From Candidatus Latescibacterota bacterium (GTDB taxonomy: Bacteria; Krumholzibacteriota; Krumholzibacteriia; Krumholzibacteriales; Krumholzibacteriaceae): a stretch of 32,985 bases of DNA. The notes beneath the pieces were generated by a model, which ran no database searches, was not told where the DNA came from, and was given only the letters and a program-made list of their open reading frames with translations. The stretch spans positions 1 to 32,985 of the forward strand of contig JAHOYU010000047.1 of NCBI GenBank assembly GCA_019038625.1. The letters run 5' to 3'. How positions within the stretch are numbered: the first letter of the stretch is position 1; each line of letters opens with the position of its first letter. Position numbers and translations under genes: made by a program. This document shows positions 15,189 through 23,377 of the stretch, one piece after another.

Positions 15189-16364
15189 ATGTTGAGATTT
15201 TTCGAAGGATACAGATGTGGAAATTGCGAGAGGGATATACCAGGTAATTCTATAGCGGGCGAATGTCCATCCTGCCATGGCCCGTTACTCGGCAGGTATG
15301 ACCTGCCGCTGATCGCATCGAGTATCACAAGGGATGAGTTTTATGCCTGCGGTCCGGGAATATGGAGGTTCAGGCCGCTTCTTCCACCATTCACAAGGGA
15401 ATTGTCGCTCGGTGAGGGAAATACGCCGTTACTTCGGGTGGAACGACTCGAGAAGGAGACAGGCATTGAGAGTCTCTTTATCAAGGATGAATCGGCGAAC
15501 CCGACAGGATCGTTCAAGGCCCGGGGGATGGCCGCCGCAGTCACCAGGGTCCTCGATCTAGGGGCGAAGGCAGCCTGTGTGCCGTCCGCAGGCAATGCGG
15601 GGCTTGCCCTTTCAGCTTACGGTGCGTGTGCCGGGATCGCGACGAAGATATATATCCCTTCTGTCACTCCTGACGGAGTCGCTGAAGAATGCAGGGCATA
15701 CGGGGCAGAAGTCGTCATTGTCGAGGGGATATTGCCTGATGCGGCGAAGAAGATGGAAGAAGATCTCGAAGGTTCAGACGGGATCGTCCTGAGTACTTTC
15801 AGGGAACCATGCAGGGTCGAGGGAAAGAAGACGATAGCCTATGAACTGGAAGCGCAGCTGGGTCATAAAAGTCCCGACTGGATAATCTTCCCTACAGGTG
15901 GAGGAACGGGTATCGTCGCTATCTGGAAAGCCTACCGGGAACTGGAACAGCTGGGTTGGCTCAAAGGCAAGAGGCCCGCGATGGTCGTCGTGCAGTCGAG
16001 CGGATGCGCCCCTGTAGTGAAAGCCTTCGAGAACGGGGAAGATATAGTGAAGCCATGGGGTTCTCCCGAGACTATAGCCGCAGGTATAAGGGTGCCGGGT
16101 TCGAGGGCGGACAGGCAGATATTGGAAGCCCTGCGGGATACTGCTGGGGTGGCGGTGGCGGTCGAGGATCAGGAGATTATGCGGGCGGCAGGGGAGATGA
16201 CCACATTGACCGGCCTGTTCCCCTCTCCGGAGGGAGCAGCCACCCTGGCAGGGCTCCGTTCTCTGATTCGAAGCGGGACTATCGATCGTTCCGAGAGTGT
16301 AGTGCTTGTAAATACTGCAGGATGGTCGAGATACCGGTTCATGATTGACCCATTCAGGGAATAA
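15189..16364 (+). CDS. thrC: Threonine synthase
   Basis: Threonine synthase converts O-phosphohomoserine to threonine using PLP, the last step of threonine synthesis. The 391-residue protein has an N-terminal zinc-ribbon-like segment (Cys10, Cys13, Cys26, Cys29), LGEGNTPLLRV (74-84), the PLP lysine Lys110 in NPTGSFKARGM, a phosphate loop SAGNAGLALSAY and a FPTGGGTGI segment. The zinc-ribbon form is common in the archaeal/bacterial short class. A much longer in-frame reading extends upstream to 14862, but that part lies opposite pgeF and is not coding; ATG 15189 has GGAGG at 15181-15185 and follows a promoter. Related PLP lyases are the main alternative, but the motif set favours ThrC. It ends at a terminator facing the DUF4384 gene. 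Confidence 0.92.
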   Translation: MLRFFEGYRCGNCERDIPGNSIAGECPSCHGPLLGRYDLPLIASSITRDEFYACGPGIWRFRPLLPPFTRELSLGEGNTPLLRVERLEKETGIESLFIKDESANPTGSFKARGMAAAVTRVLDLGAKAACVPSAGNAGLALSAYGACAGIATKIYIPSVTPDGVAEECRAYGAEVVIVEGILPDAAKKMEEDLEGSDGIVLSTFREPCRVEGKKTIAYELEAQLGHKSPDWIIFPTGGGTGIVAIWKAYRELEQLGWLKGKRPAMVVVQSSGCAPVVKAFENGEDIVKPWGSPETIAAGIRVPGSRADRQILEALRDTAGVAVAVEDQEIMRAAGEMTTLTGLFPSPEGAATLAGLRSLIRSGTIDRSESVVLVNTAGWSRYRFMIDPFRE

Positions 16365-16365
16365 A

Positions 16366-16391
16366 AAAGGGAGGACTTGAGTCCCCCCTTT
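16366..16391. terminator. Terminator between convergent thrC and DUF4384 gene
   Basis: AAAGGG-A-GGACT and AGTCC-C-CCCTTT form a 12-position stem with one A/C mismatch and a two-base TG turn (66-77 with 80-91 of the 16300s), so the tip will open slightly. The A-run on the left and T-run on the right suit termination of both the plus transcript of thrC and the minus transcript of the DUF4384 gene. Confidence 0.7.
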
Positions 16392-16459
16392 ATCTCATTA
16401 TCGTCTTCGGAATCAGTACCATCTGCGCGAACCCTGAGTCCGCGACTATTTCATAAAGC

Positions 16460-18376
16460 CTATCGTTTTTTGCCCCTGCTGGAGCTGCTTTTCGAACTCT
16501 TTCCGGACGAACGGCTGGAAGAACTCCGACTGCTCGACGAACTCGAAGTCGACCTCGAGGAAGAACTCTTCCGTACCGAACTGCTCGAAGGACTTTTTCT
16601 TGACGAGGAATTTTTTTTCACGGGAGAACTCTTCCTGGTCGTGGAGCTCTTTCGCGTCGTCGTTCTTTCCGATGCTTTCCTGTCGGAAGACGATCTCTCG
16701 CTTGTTCTGGAACGATTCACAGTCCTCGACTTTCTTTCAGTAGTGCCGCTCCGGCTCCCTGTCGACGACTCTCTTTCCGTAGATCGCTTGCTTCTCCACA
16801 CCTTGCTGCGCGTGGAACTGCCGGTAGAGCGTGTACCGGAACGGGTCCTGTCGATCGTCCTGGACCCCCTGTCGGAGGTCGGCCTGTCGATATCCCTGGT
16901 CCTGGTCGTGCCTGTCCTGGAATTGCCACCGTAAATCACTCTTGATGGAACACTCTGGCGGTCTTTGTACCTTGACCGTGACCCAGTCAACGAATTTCCG
17001 GATGCCGGTGTTGCGCCGCGGGAATAGTTTCCTCTGTCATTTCTGACCGTCCTGGCCGTTTTGGCGATTCTGGCGTTACGGCTTGCCAGCTTCGTCTCGC
17101 CGAGCCTGCTGTCCCTTATAGTCCTGTCTCTCGTCGTTCTGACCGAGGACGAAGTATAATTGATGGCGCGCTTGGTAAAAGACCTGTTGGCATATATCGA
17201 CCTTGAATTGCGGTAGAAATCCTGGTCGTGGTAGCCGTGGTACCAGGAGTGGTAACCTCCGGGATGGTGCCATGAGCTGTAATAATACGGATTGTAATAC
17301 CCGTAGACACATCCCCAATTGTACCTGTAGTAATCATGCGCATACCACGACTGGTAAGGCCAGTGGTGATAATAGTAGCTGTCCCAGTGGAAAGAGAATC
17401 CCGAATAGCCGATATCCCAGTACCACGGATCGTAGTTGGTGTAGTACCAGCTTCTGTATGCGGGATAGTTGAATCTGTAGGGGTAGTCGTAGTCCGTATA
17501 ATACACCGACAGATATACCTTCGAATCCGAGTCGTCGTAATAATCTTCATCGTCCCAGCCGCTGGTCACATTGTCGGCATAGTAGTTCGAAGAATAATAT
17601 TCCTCGTCCTCCGCCTCTTTATCGGCATCATCGACATGGTTTACGGCGTAAAGAGTTGGATAGGGGTAATGAAGGTCGTCTTCATCGTACATCATCTGCT
17701 CGATGTAGATCTCCGGGCACTCCATGGCGTACGGATCCGCTATATTCCCATCTCCATGACATTTGTCGCAGAGGTATCTCGGATAGTCCACCTTGCGGTT
17801 GATGTAGAAATATGTGTAATCGGTCGAAATGGGCACAGCGTCGGCGTCACGGATAATATTTTCGTCGAGGAGGTTGAAAGCTAGAAAGGGGTCCATATCC
17901 ACTCTCAGTTGATCATCCCTGAGCTGATGGCCGTTTTTGGCCAGGAACTTCAGCTCGTCAACGTTGATGCGGTCGCCATCAGTCACGGCGACGGCATGGA
18001 TATACTCTATACCCGTCTTGCCGGAGACCTCCCATTTTATTCCCTTGCCCTTTTCGGGAAGGAAATGGACTTTTCCCTTCCTTGTCCTGGTCAAAACGCC
18101 ATCAGCAGGATAAAGAAGTTGCACAAGTCCCTCGCTGTCGATGTTGTAGATCACGACATAGGCATCCCGTTCGGTCTGGAAAGTGAGGTTTATATCCCTG
18201 CCGGGCTGTAATACAGAACCCTTTCCACCTATGAGGCGCAGAGACAGTTCGATATCGCTCCGGGCGTATTGTGCCGGTTGCGAGACCGTCCTTGTTATTT
18301 CCACGGGTGATGCGTTTGAAACGCTGAACGGAATCAAAATGACAGCTAGAAGGAAGAGCATTAGCTTGCGTGTCAT
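16460..18376 (-). CDS. Secreted DUF4384 protein with aromatic-rich centre and Ser/Arg-rich tail
   Basis: The 638-residue protein has a signal peptide (residues 1-22, MTRKLMLFLLAVILIPFSVS then NA). A DUF4384-like domain follows at about 35-135 (LTFQTERDAYVVIYNID, GLVQLLYPADG). A cysteine site, CDKCHGDG (203-210), is followed by Cys220. Residues 225-400 are exceptionally rich in Tyr, Trp, His and Asp, and residues 400-638 form a strongly basic Ser/Arg/Thr/Lys tail of low complexity (SSSRSTSSSSSSRSSSSRSS). The start ATG 18376 has GGGAG 8 bases upstream; a longer reading to 18526 lacks a signal peptide and would cover the promoter. DUF4384 domains occur in envelope and lipoprotein-type proteins, but the function is unknown. 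It is transcribed away from tolQ. Confidence 0.8.
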   Translation of the reverse strand: MTRKLMLFLLAVILIPFSVSNASPVEITRTVSQPAQYARSDIELSLRLIGGKGSVLQPGRDINLTFQTERDAYVVIYNIDSEGLVQLLYPADGVLTRTRKGKVHFLPEKGKGIKWEVSGKTGIEYIHAVAVTDGDRINVDELKFLAKNGHQLRDDQLRVDMDPFLAFNLLDENIIRDADAVPISTDYTYFYINRKVDYPRYLCDKCHGDGNIADPYAMECPEIYIEQMMYDEDDLHYPYPTLYAVNHVDDADKEAEDEEYYSSNYYADNVTSGWDDEDYYDDSDSKVYLSVYYTDYDYPYRFNYPAYRSWYYTNYDPWYWDIGYSGFSFHWDSYYYHHWPYQSWYAHDYYRYNWGCVYGYYNPYYYSSWHHPGGYHSWYHGYHDQDFYRNSRSIYANRSFTKRAINYTSSSVRTTRDRTIRDSRLGETKLASRNARIAKTARTVRNDRGNYSRGATPASGNSLTGSRSRYKDRQSVPSRVIYGGNSRTGTTRTRDIDRPTSDRGSRTIDRTRSGTRSTGSSTRSKVWRSKRSTERESSTGSRSGTTERKSRTVNRSRTSERSSSDRKASERTTTRKSSTTRKSSPVKKNSSSRKSPSSSSVRKSSSSRSTSSSSSSRSSSSRSSGKSSKSSSSRGKKR

Positions 18377-18711
18377 GACACTCACTCCCTTCAGGGGTTG
18401 TTTTGAACGGGGCGTATTCTTGATCTTGGGTGACCGGGGCGCAAAACACCCGCAGCCACACAATAAGTATAGCGGCTTTCCGGCCTTTTTACAAGTTCTA
18501 CTCCCGTTTTTATGCATCCTTGACACCTTTCAATTGGTACGGTGGACGCTGGCGGTCACTGTCTCGCCTGTTCGGAGTCAGATGAGACGTCCGCCTCTCT
18601 ATTAATAGTACGTTTTGGGGCCCTTCCCGGTTTCAATCTGTTTGAAACTAACTTGACCCGCCGAGAGTACAATGATAGTGTGCCCGGTGACGTTGGAAAA
18701 GGAGGATGCAA
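18377..18711. other. Intergenic region between divergent DUF4384 and tolQ genes
   Basis: This 335-base stretch carries the start signals of both flanking genes and no convincing gene. The minus strand has a strong promoter at 18466-18494. On the plus side a TTGACC at 18653-18658 is followed 17 bases later by only TAGTGT, so the tolQ promoter is not clear. A TTGACA at 18520-18525 has no usable -10 at the right distance. No tRNA or stable hairpin was recognised. Confidence 0.6.
18466..18494 (-). promoter_or_regulatory. Sigma-70 promoter of the DUF4384 gene
   Basis: On the minus strand, -35 TTGTAA (18494-18489), a 17-base spacer and -10 TATACT (18471-18466; five of six consensus). The transcript would start near 18459, giving a leader of about 80 bases before ATG 18376. 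Confidence 0.65.
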
Positions 18712-19401
18712 ATGGGGTTCGACGGGATACCGGTATTTATGCTGATGTCTGGCAGCTTTTCGGAGCTGATCGCCAATACAGGGATGCTGGCAAAGACAGT
18801 CCTTGCTGTCCTGCTGGTCTTGTCGGTAGTTTCATGGACGATAATATTTGAAAAGGTGAGGTTTTTCAGGCGTGCCGGGAGACAGAGCGCAAAGTTCAAT
18901 AAAGTCTTTGAAGAGGGAAGGTCGCTCCGGGCCATTGCTGAGAAGGCTCAAAAACTGCAGGATTCTCCTGAAGCCTCGCTGGTGAAAGCCTTGAGTGGTG
19001 TGGTGGAAAGTGGAGAGGTAAGGGACCCCGCGAATCTCGATAGATATATCGATTCCGGGATCGAGACGCTGGTTGCAGAATGGGAATCGTATCTGATCTT
19101 TTTGTCCACTACAGCGACAATCTCTCCGTTTCTCGGTCTTCTGGGTACCGTCTGGGGTATCATGAGTTCTTTCCTCAGCATGGGGATGAGGGGTTCGGCA
19201 AATCTTTACGTGATCGGACCGGGCATCGCCGACGCGCTGATCACGACGATCTTCGGGTTGGGTGCTGCCATTCCAGCAGTGATCGGCTATAATTACATTC
19301 TCAGGATGGTAAGAAGGAAGGAAGACGATCTAACATCGTTCGCGGTCCGGTTCAGGGTGCGTATACTCGAACGTCGGTACCAGGAACTGGAGGAACGATG
19401 A
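18712..19401 (+). CDS. tolQ: Tol-Pal system proton-channel protein TolQ
   Basis: TolQ forms with TolR the proton-driven inner-membrane motor of the Tol-Pal system. The 229-residue protein has three membrane segments: about 25-45, 123-145 (FLSTTATISPFLGLLGTVWG, the conserved MotA/TolQ/ExbB pore segment) and about 160-180 (GPGIADALITTIFGLGAAIP). A cytosolic region lies between the first two. Length and motif spacing are normal. Start ATG 18712 is chosen because GGAGG at 18701-18705 is then 6 bases away; the in-frame ATG at 18706 would touch it. ExbB is nearly identical in fold, but the downstream tolB-pal order identifies TolQ. It leads a six-gene operon. Confidence 0.94.
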   Translation: MGFDGIPVFMLMSGSFSELIANTGMLAKTVLAVLLVLSVVSWTIIFEKVRFFRRAGRQSAKFNKVFEEGRSLRAIAEKAQKLQDSPEASLVKALSGVVESGEVRDPANLDRYIDSGIETLVAEWESYLIFLSTTATISPFLGLLGTVWGIMSSFLSMGMRGSANLYVIGPGIADALITTIFGLGAAIPAVIGYNYILRMVRRKEDDLTSFAVRFRVRILERRYQELEER

Positions 19402-19431
19402 TCAAAGGCCCGGTATTCGCGGGAGGACGAT

Positions 19432-19830
19432 ATGAAACGTAAACGCTACTCGGCGCTGGCCGAGATCAACATCACCAATCTCGTCGATGTGATGATGGTC
19501 CTTCTGATCGTGTTCATGCTTACCGCACCGTTCCTGCAGGCGGGGGTCCGTCTCAACCTTCCCAAGGCTGAAGCGAAAGTCATCGAAGAGCAGGAGGGCG
19601 TGACTATCTCGATCGACAGCCAAGGTGATATATTTATCGGTAAGGAAAGGGTCGCATGGCGCGATTTTGCCGCCGAACTCAGAAAGGCCCTGGATACCGA
19701 AGCGCCCCGTGTATTTCTCAGAGCAGACAAGGAAACGAAATACGGGGCGGTCATGAGAGTGATTGCTCGTGTCAAGATGATGGGAATAGAAGATCTGGGG
19801 CTCATAGCCGAACAGGAAGAAAGCGGTTGA
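19432..19830 (+). CDS. tolR: Tol-Pal system protein TolR (ExbD/TolR family)
   Basis: TolR is the single-pass partner of TolQ. The 132-residue protein has a short basic cytosolic start, one membrane helix (about 17-37) beginning with the proton-carrying aspartate Asp19 in NLVDVMMVLLIVFMLTAP, then a periplasmic domain (VTISIDSQGDIFIG, VFLRADKETKYGAVM) typical of ExbD/TolR. The length is usual. It begins 30 bases after tolQ with a GGGAGGA ribosome-binding site. Confidence 0.94.
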   Translation: MKRKRYSALAEINITNLVDVMMVLLIVFMLTAPFLQAGVRLNLPKAEAKVIEEQEGVTISIDSQGDIFIGKERVAWRDFAAELRKALDTEAPRVFLRADKETKYGAVMRVIARVKMMGIEDLGLIAEQEESG

Positions 19831-19849
19831 AAGACGGGGGTCCGGGAGG

Positions 19850-20488
19850 ATGAGGTTTTCACTTCTTATATCGGTATTAATCCATGTACTTATCATGGCA
19901 GCGCTGTTTTTCGTTGTCAGAGCTGTGCCCGACCTGAAACTTCCGAAAAAGATATATTCTGTAAAGATACTTCAGCCGATCCTGAGGAAGGCTGAACCGG
20001 AATCCCCGAAAAAAGTGGAAGTCAAGAGTGAAGTAAAGGTCAAAAAGCCGGAACTGTCTAAACCGAAGCCGAAAAAGAAAGAACAGAAGAAAAAACCCGA
20101 AGTGAAAAAAGAAGAACCGAAACAGGCCGAGGCTGAGAAACCGATGGACGTCTCGATGGAGAAGGATGTGACCTCCCTGACCTCCCTGGCGGTCGACGCA
20201 CCACGTTTTCCGTTTTCCTACTATCTTTCGGCGATCGAGAGAAAGGTCTCCGGCCACTGGTTCTCTTCCGAGTCAGGTCGGGGTGAGGGATTCAGTTGCG
20301 TTGTTTATTTCAGGCTTGCCCGCAGGGGGAGCGTCAGCGACGTGAGGATAGAGCAGAGTTCCGGAAACGCGTATTTCGACCGGTCGGCCAAGAGAGCCAT
20401 CAGGAGTTCTGCACCCTTTCCGCCCCTTCCGAAAGCATTTACCGAGCCATGGCTCGGAATACATTTCACCTTTATTCAGAAAGACTGA
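19850..20488 (+). CDS. tolA: TolA/TonB-type energy-transducing protein
   Basis: TolA spans from the inner membrane to the outer envelope, linking TolQR to Pal and TolB. The 212-residue protein has one N-terminal membrane helix (about 5-24) with the Ser8...His12 pair of the TolA/TonB anchor that contacts TolQ/ExbB. A Lys/Glu/Pro-rich spacer (about 45-100) follows, then a C-terminal TonB/TolA-type domain (ISAIERKVSGHW-like segment near 128, VVYFRLARRGSVSDVRIEQSSG and a final AIRSSAPFPPLP strand region). The spacer is short and not the long helical region of E. coli TolA, so the C-domain is closer to TonB form; position makes TolA the right label. GGAGG touches the ATG, so a GGGGG at about 19836-19840 may be the working ribosome-binding site. 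Confidence 0.88.
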   Translation: MRFSLLISVLIHVLIMAALFFVVRAVPDLKLPKKIYSVKILQPILRKAEPESPKKVEVKSEVKVKKPELSKPKPKKKEQKKKPEVKKEEPKQAEAEKPMDVSMEKDVTSLTSLAVDAPRFPFSYYLSAIERKVSGHWFSSESGRGEGFSCVVYFRLARRGSVSDVRIEQSSGNAYFDRSAKRAIRSSAPFPPLPKAFTEPWLGIHFTFIQKD

Positions 20489-20500
20489 CAGGTAGGGATA

Positions 20501-21769
20501 ATGACATCGCGAGTACAGATATTTTTTCTTCGCATGGTTCTGGCTGCAATGGCCCTGAGCGTTGTCCCTGGAGCCGGCAGGACTCAGACAGACATCCACC
20601 TCAGTACTGAAAAGGCCGGTGGCGGCCGGATACCGATCGTGGTCCGCGATATCGACGCAGGCACACCTGGAGAGATGGGAGTGGCAGGTTATGTCACGAA
20701 AGTCCTCAGGCAGGATCTGTTGTTCACCGATATCTTCGAGCCCCTCCGGTTCGAGGGCGTTTCCGACACACTTGCCGGTGGCAGGACCGCTATGGCTATA
20801 GTGGAAGGGGTTCTCTCGAAAGATGGGGACCACTACATACTCGACACGAGGCTCCTCGACTATTCGAGCAGAGAGGAGATCTTTAATAAGCGATACCGGT
20901 TCGGACGTGATGTCAGAAGGACGGTGGCACACCATATCTGCGACGAGATCCTGTTTTTCCTGGTGGGGGAGAAAGGAATCGCCACGACGCGTTTGCTGTT
21001 TGCCCGGAGAGAAAATGGCGTAAAGAACCTCTACATGGTCGATTATGACGGGTACGGGGAGCGACAGGTGACAAAAGACGAACTGATCGTGTCTCCCCTG
21101 TGGCTCGATGAAAGTAGATTCGTTTTTACCTCATACCGGCGGGATAATCCCGATTGTTATCTGATCGATCTGGAAAAGAACATCCGCAGGAACATATCCC
21201 ATCGCAAGGGGATGAATATCGCGGGAAGCTATAATCGGGAACTTGACGAGATCGCGATGACATTGAGCCTGAGGGGCAACAGCGAGATCTACAGGGTGAA
21301 AAGTGACGGCAGTATAGTCAAGCGACTGACGAACAACAGAGCTATCGAGATCTCGGCATCCTGGGCCCCGAACGGCAGGGAACTCGTTTTCGTTTCAGAC
21401 AGGACCCGTTCTCCACAGCTGTATGTGATGGACTATTACGGAGGCAATGTGAGACGTCTGACAAGGACGGGTTCGTACAATACTTCACCTTCGTGGTCCC
21501 CGGAGGGTGACTTGATAGCATTCGTCTCGAGGGAAGGGTGGCTGTATCGGCTCAGGCTGATCTCCCCGGACGGCCTGTGGGAAGAAACAGTATTCGACGA
21601 TTATTACAGTTATGAAGATCCGGTATGGGCTCCGGACGGAAGGCATATCGCGGTCAGCGTAAAATACGGAGAGACTTCGTGGATCGTCATAGTAGATATA
21701 GAGACAGGAAGAAGGAGAAAACTGGTCCGTGGGGAGTCGGCGGACTGGTCTCCGCTGGCAGGAGAATGA
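20501..21769 (+). CDS. tolB: Tol-Pal system periplasmic beta-propeller protein TolB
   Basis: TolB is the periplasmic switch that binds Pal or TolA. The 422-residue protein has a signal sequence (about 1-28), an N-terminal alpha/beta domain (about 30-165: IPIVVRDID, LRQDLLFTDIFEPL) and a six-bladed propeller (about 170-415) with repeated blade motifs SWAPNGRELVFVSDR, SWSPEGDLIAFVSR and VWAPDGRHIAV. Length and order of domains are normal. It follows tolA by 12 bases. Confidence 0.95.
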   Translation: MTSRVQIFFLRMVLAAMALSVVPGAGRTQTDIHLSTEKAGGGRIPIVVRDIDAGTPGEMGVAGYVTKVLRQDLLFTDIFEPLRFEGVSDTLAGGRTAMAIVEGVLSKDGDHYILDTRLLDYSSREEIFNKRYRFGRDVRRTVAHHICDEILFFLVGEKGIATTRLLFARRENGVKNLYMVDYDGYGERQVTKDELIVSPLWLDESRFVFTSYRRDNPDCYLIDLEKNIRRNISHRKGMNIAGSYNRELDEIAMTLSLRGNSEIYRVKSDGSIVKRLTNNRAIEISASWAPNGRELVFVSDRTRSPQLYVMDYYGGNVRRLTRTGSYNTSPSWSPEGDLIAFVSREGWLYRLRLISPDGLWEETVFDDYYSYEDPVWAPDGRHIAVSVKYGETSWIVIVDIETGRRRKLVRGESADWSPLAGE

Positions 21770-21923
21770 TCTGGCCGAAGACGAGTTAATATCTTTCCGG
21801 CGACTGAATTATTTTAAAATATCTGTTTTAATTATTTGGTTTTGCCTATACACTCTGCCCCGATGTATAAAGGAGAGACTGAGATATCAGTCGAACAGGG
21901 AATAAACATGGAGGTACCCTCGC

Positions 21924-22442
21924 ATGACCCGTTTCAACGTTCTGTTTCTCGTGCTGGTGCTGGCTCTGCTTATGATATTGCCCGCATGCGCCAAAAAAGA
22001 CACTGTCGAAGTCCAGGATATCGAGCCTGCCATAGAAGAGATCGTTCCGCCGCCGCCTCCGCTCCAGGAAGAGGTTGAGGAAGTACCTGTCATTGAGGAG
22101 GTCGAACCGGTAGTCCTTGAAGATATCTTTTTCGATTACGACAAGTTCAATATCAAGGACGAATACAAAAGCATCCTCACAGCCAACGCCGAGATGCTCC
22201 TGGACAATCCTGAAGTAACTCTTCTCGTTGAAGGACATTGCGATGAAAGAGGGACGAGCGAGTATAACCTGGCTCTCGGTGAGAAAAGGGCCAAGTCCGT
22301 TCTGGATTTCCTGGTTGCCTATGGAGTGGGCGCTGACAGGCTTTCCCTGGTGAGTTACGGCGAGGAAAAACCGTTCGACAGTGGCCATGACGAACACGCG
22401 TGGGGCATGAACCGCCGTGCCCACATGGCAGTGAAACAGTAA
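21924..22442 (+). CDS. pal: Peptidoglycan-associated lipoprotein Pal
   Basis: Pal anchors the outer membrane to peptidoglycan. The 172-residue precursor has a lipoprotein signal ending LPAC (lipidated Cys22), an acidic, proline-rich linker (about 30-65, including five prolines in a row) and an OmpA-like domain (about 68-172). That domain shows FDYDKFNI, VEGHCDERGTSEYNLALGEKRA and NRRAHMAV, the peptidoglycan (diaminopimelate) binding signature. GGAGG at 21911-21915 is 8 bases before the ATG. The 154-base AT-rich gap from tolB may hold an extra promoter, but no good pair of boxes was found. A 6-bp hairpin (21877-21892) lies in the leader. Confidence 0.95.
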   Translation: MTRFNVLFLVLVLALLMILPACAKKDTVEVQDIEPAIEEIVPPPPPLQEEVEEVPVIEEVEPVVLEDIFFDYDKFNIKDEYKSILTANAEMLLDNPEVTLLVEGHCDERGTSEYNLALGEKRAKSVLDFLVAYGVGADRLSLVSYGEEKPFDSGHDEHAWGMNRRAHMAVKQ

Positions 22443-22455
22443 AGAGACAGTTCTT

Positions 22456-23298
22456 ATGAATAGATACCGTGCATGGATGATCCTGATCGTTCTCGTTTTC
22501 GCCAGTCTCAATGTTGGGTGCTGGGGGCGCAAGTTTTTCAGGGCTCCCGGAGAGACTATCGAGATCTCTGCGAAAGTGGATTCTCTGCTCAAGGAGAACA
22601 TGGTCCTTCAGAGGAGGATGTATCAGGTCGAGAAGATGCTGGCCTCACAGCAGGATTATTCTCGCGGTGTCAATGCCCAGAACAAGATCGATCTTGAAGA
22701 GCTCAAGGACCAGATCAACGCTCTGACTCAGTCTGTCGGAGAAAGCGGATCACCTGTCCGGAGTTGGACTCCAGAAAGTTCCAGCGCCGGGACAAGAGTG
22801 TTTGAGGATACGGCTTCATCAGTGGATTCTCTCCCTGTATCCGGTGATGAAGCCGGAGTCCCTCCCGATCCAGGACTTGTGGCGGGCCGGCCGGTGGTTG
22901 AAGAAAATGATGCGATGCCGTCACCCGAGGAGATCCACAGGCAGATCTATCTGGATTTCAGCCGGATGGAGTATTCGGTGGCTCTCGATGAATCGGAGAT
23001 GTTTCTGGACCGTTACGGAAGCCACCCTCTCGGTGAAGAAGTCAGGTTTATCCGTGGGGAATGTTTCATGGAACTGGGCCAGTATTTTGACGCGTTAAAG
23101 GAGTTTTCCGCCATTCTCCAGCAATATCCAGGGGGGCGGAGAAAGCCTTCAGCGCTTCTGAGGATGGCCATATCCTATGAAGAGATCGGAGACAGGGACC
23201 TCGCTGTGGGTGTGGCAAGACGGTTGGTCAGGGAACATCCGGGCAGCGAAGAATCATCCGAGGCGAGAGAAAGATTCAGCGACCTGCTGGATGAATGA
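22456..23298 (+). CDS. cpoB: CpoB/YbgF-like Tol-Pal associated TPR protein
   Basis: CpoB (YbgF) coordinates peptidoglycan synthesis with Tol-Pal action. The 280-residue protein has an N-terminal signal segment ending VGC (Cys22; an imperfect lipobox, so lipidation is uncertain) and a coiled-coil trimerisation region (about 37-90, VDSLLKENMVLQRRMYQVEKML). A Ser/Pro/acidic linker (about 95-155) follows, then TPR-type repeats (about 160-275), including GEEVRFIRGECFMELGQYFDAL and PSALLRMAISYEEIGDRDLA. It is 14 bases after pal and closes the tol-pal operon. The linker is longer than in E. coli. Confidence 0.87.
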   Translation: MNRYRAWMILIVLVFASLNVGCWGRKFFRAPGETIEISAKVDSLLKENMVLQRRMYQVEKMLASQQDYSRGVNAQNKIDLEELKDQINALTQSVGESGSPVRSWTPESSSAGTRVFEDTASSVDSLPVSGDEAGVPPDPGLVAGRPVVEENDAMPSPEEIHRQIYLDFSRMEYSVALDESEMFLDRYGSHPLGEEVRFIRGECFMELGQYFDALKEFSAILQQYPGGRRKPSALLRMAISYEEIGDRDLAVGVARRLVREHPGSEESSEARERFSDLLDE

Positions 23299-23313
23299 TC
23301 GTCGGATTCGTGA

Positions 23314-23364
23314 TGGCTGCCTTCCCCGGTAAGACTCATCTTTAACGAAGCAGCCACTGGAAGG
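23314..23364 (+). promoter_or_regulatory. Leader with two competing hairpins before the CorC-like gene
   Basis: TGGCTGC (23314-23320) pairs with GCAGCCA (23350-23356). CCTTCC (23320-23325) can pair with GGAAGG (23359-23364), the likely ribosome-binding region of the next gene. The two pairings cross, so one structure would exclude or pseudoknot with the other. No T-run follows. This is a possible translation switch, unproven. Confidence 0.3.
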
Positions 23365-23377
23365 TCGTGACTGCAGA

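Noticed and set aside
16377-16934. Plus-strand frame rich in Leu and Glu (185 codons)
   Set aside because: It is the antisense image of the Ser/Arg-rich tail of the DUF4384 gene; the composition follows from that repeat.
17740-17770. CDKCH in the DUF4384 protein as proof of a c-type cytochrome
   Set aside because: There is a single site, which equally fits a CXXCXGXG zinc motif, and no cytochrome domain or maturation gene is present; kept only as a question.
17336-17884. Plus-strand Val/Ile-rich frame resembling a membrane protein
   Set aside because: It is antisense to the Tyr/Asp-rich centre of the DUF4384 gene, since TAC/TAT and GAC/GAT read as GTA/ATA and GTC/ATC on the other strand.
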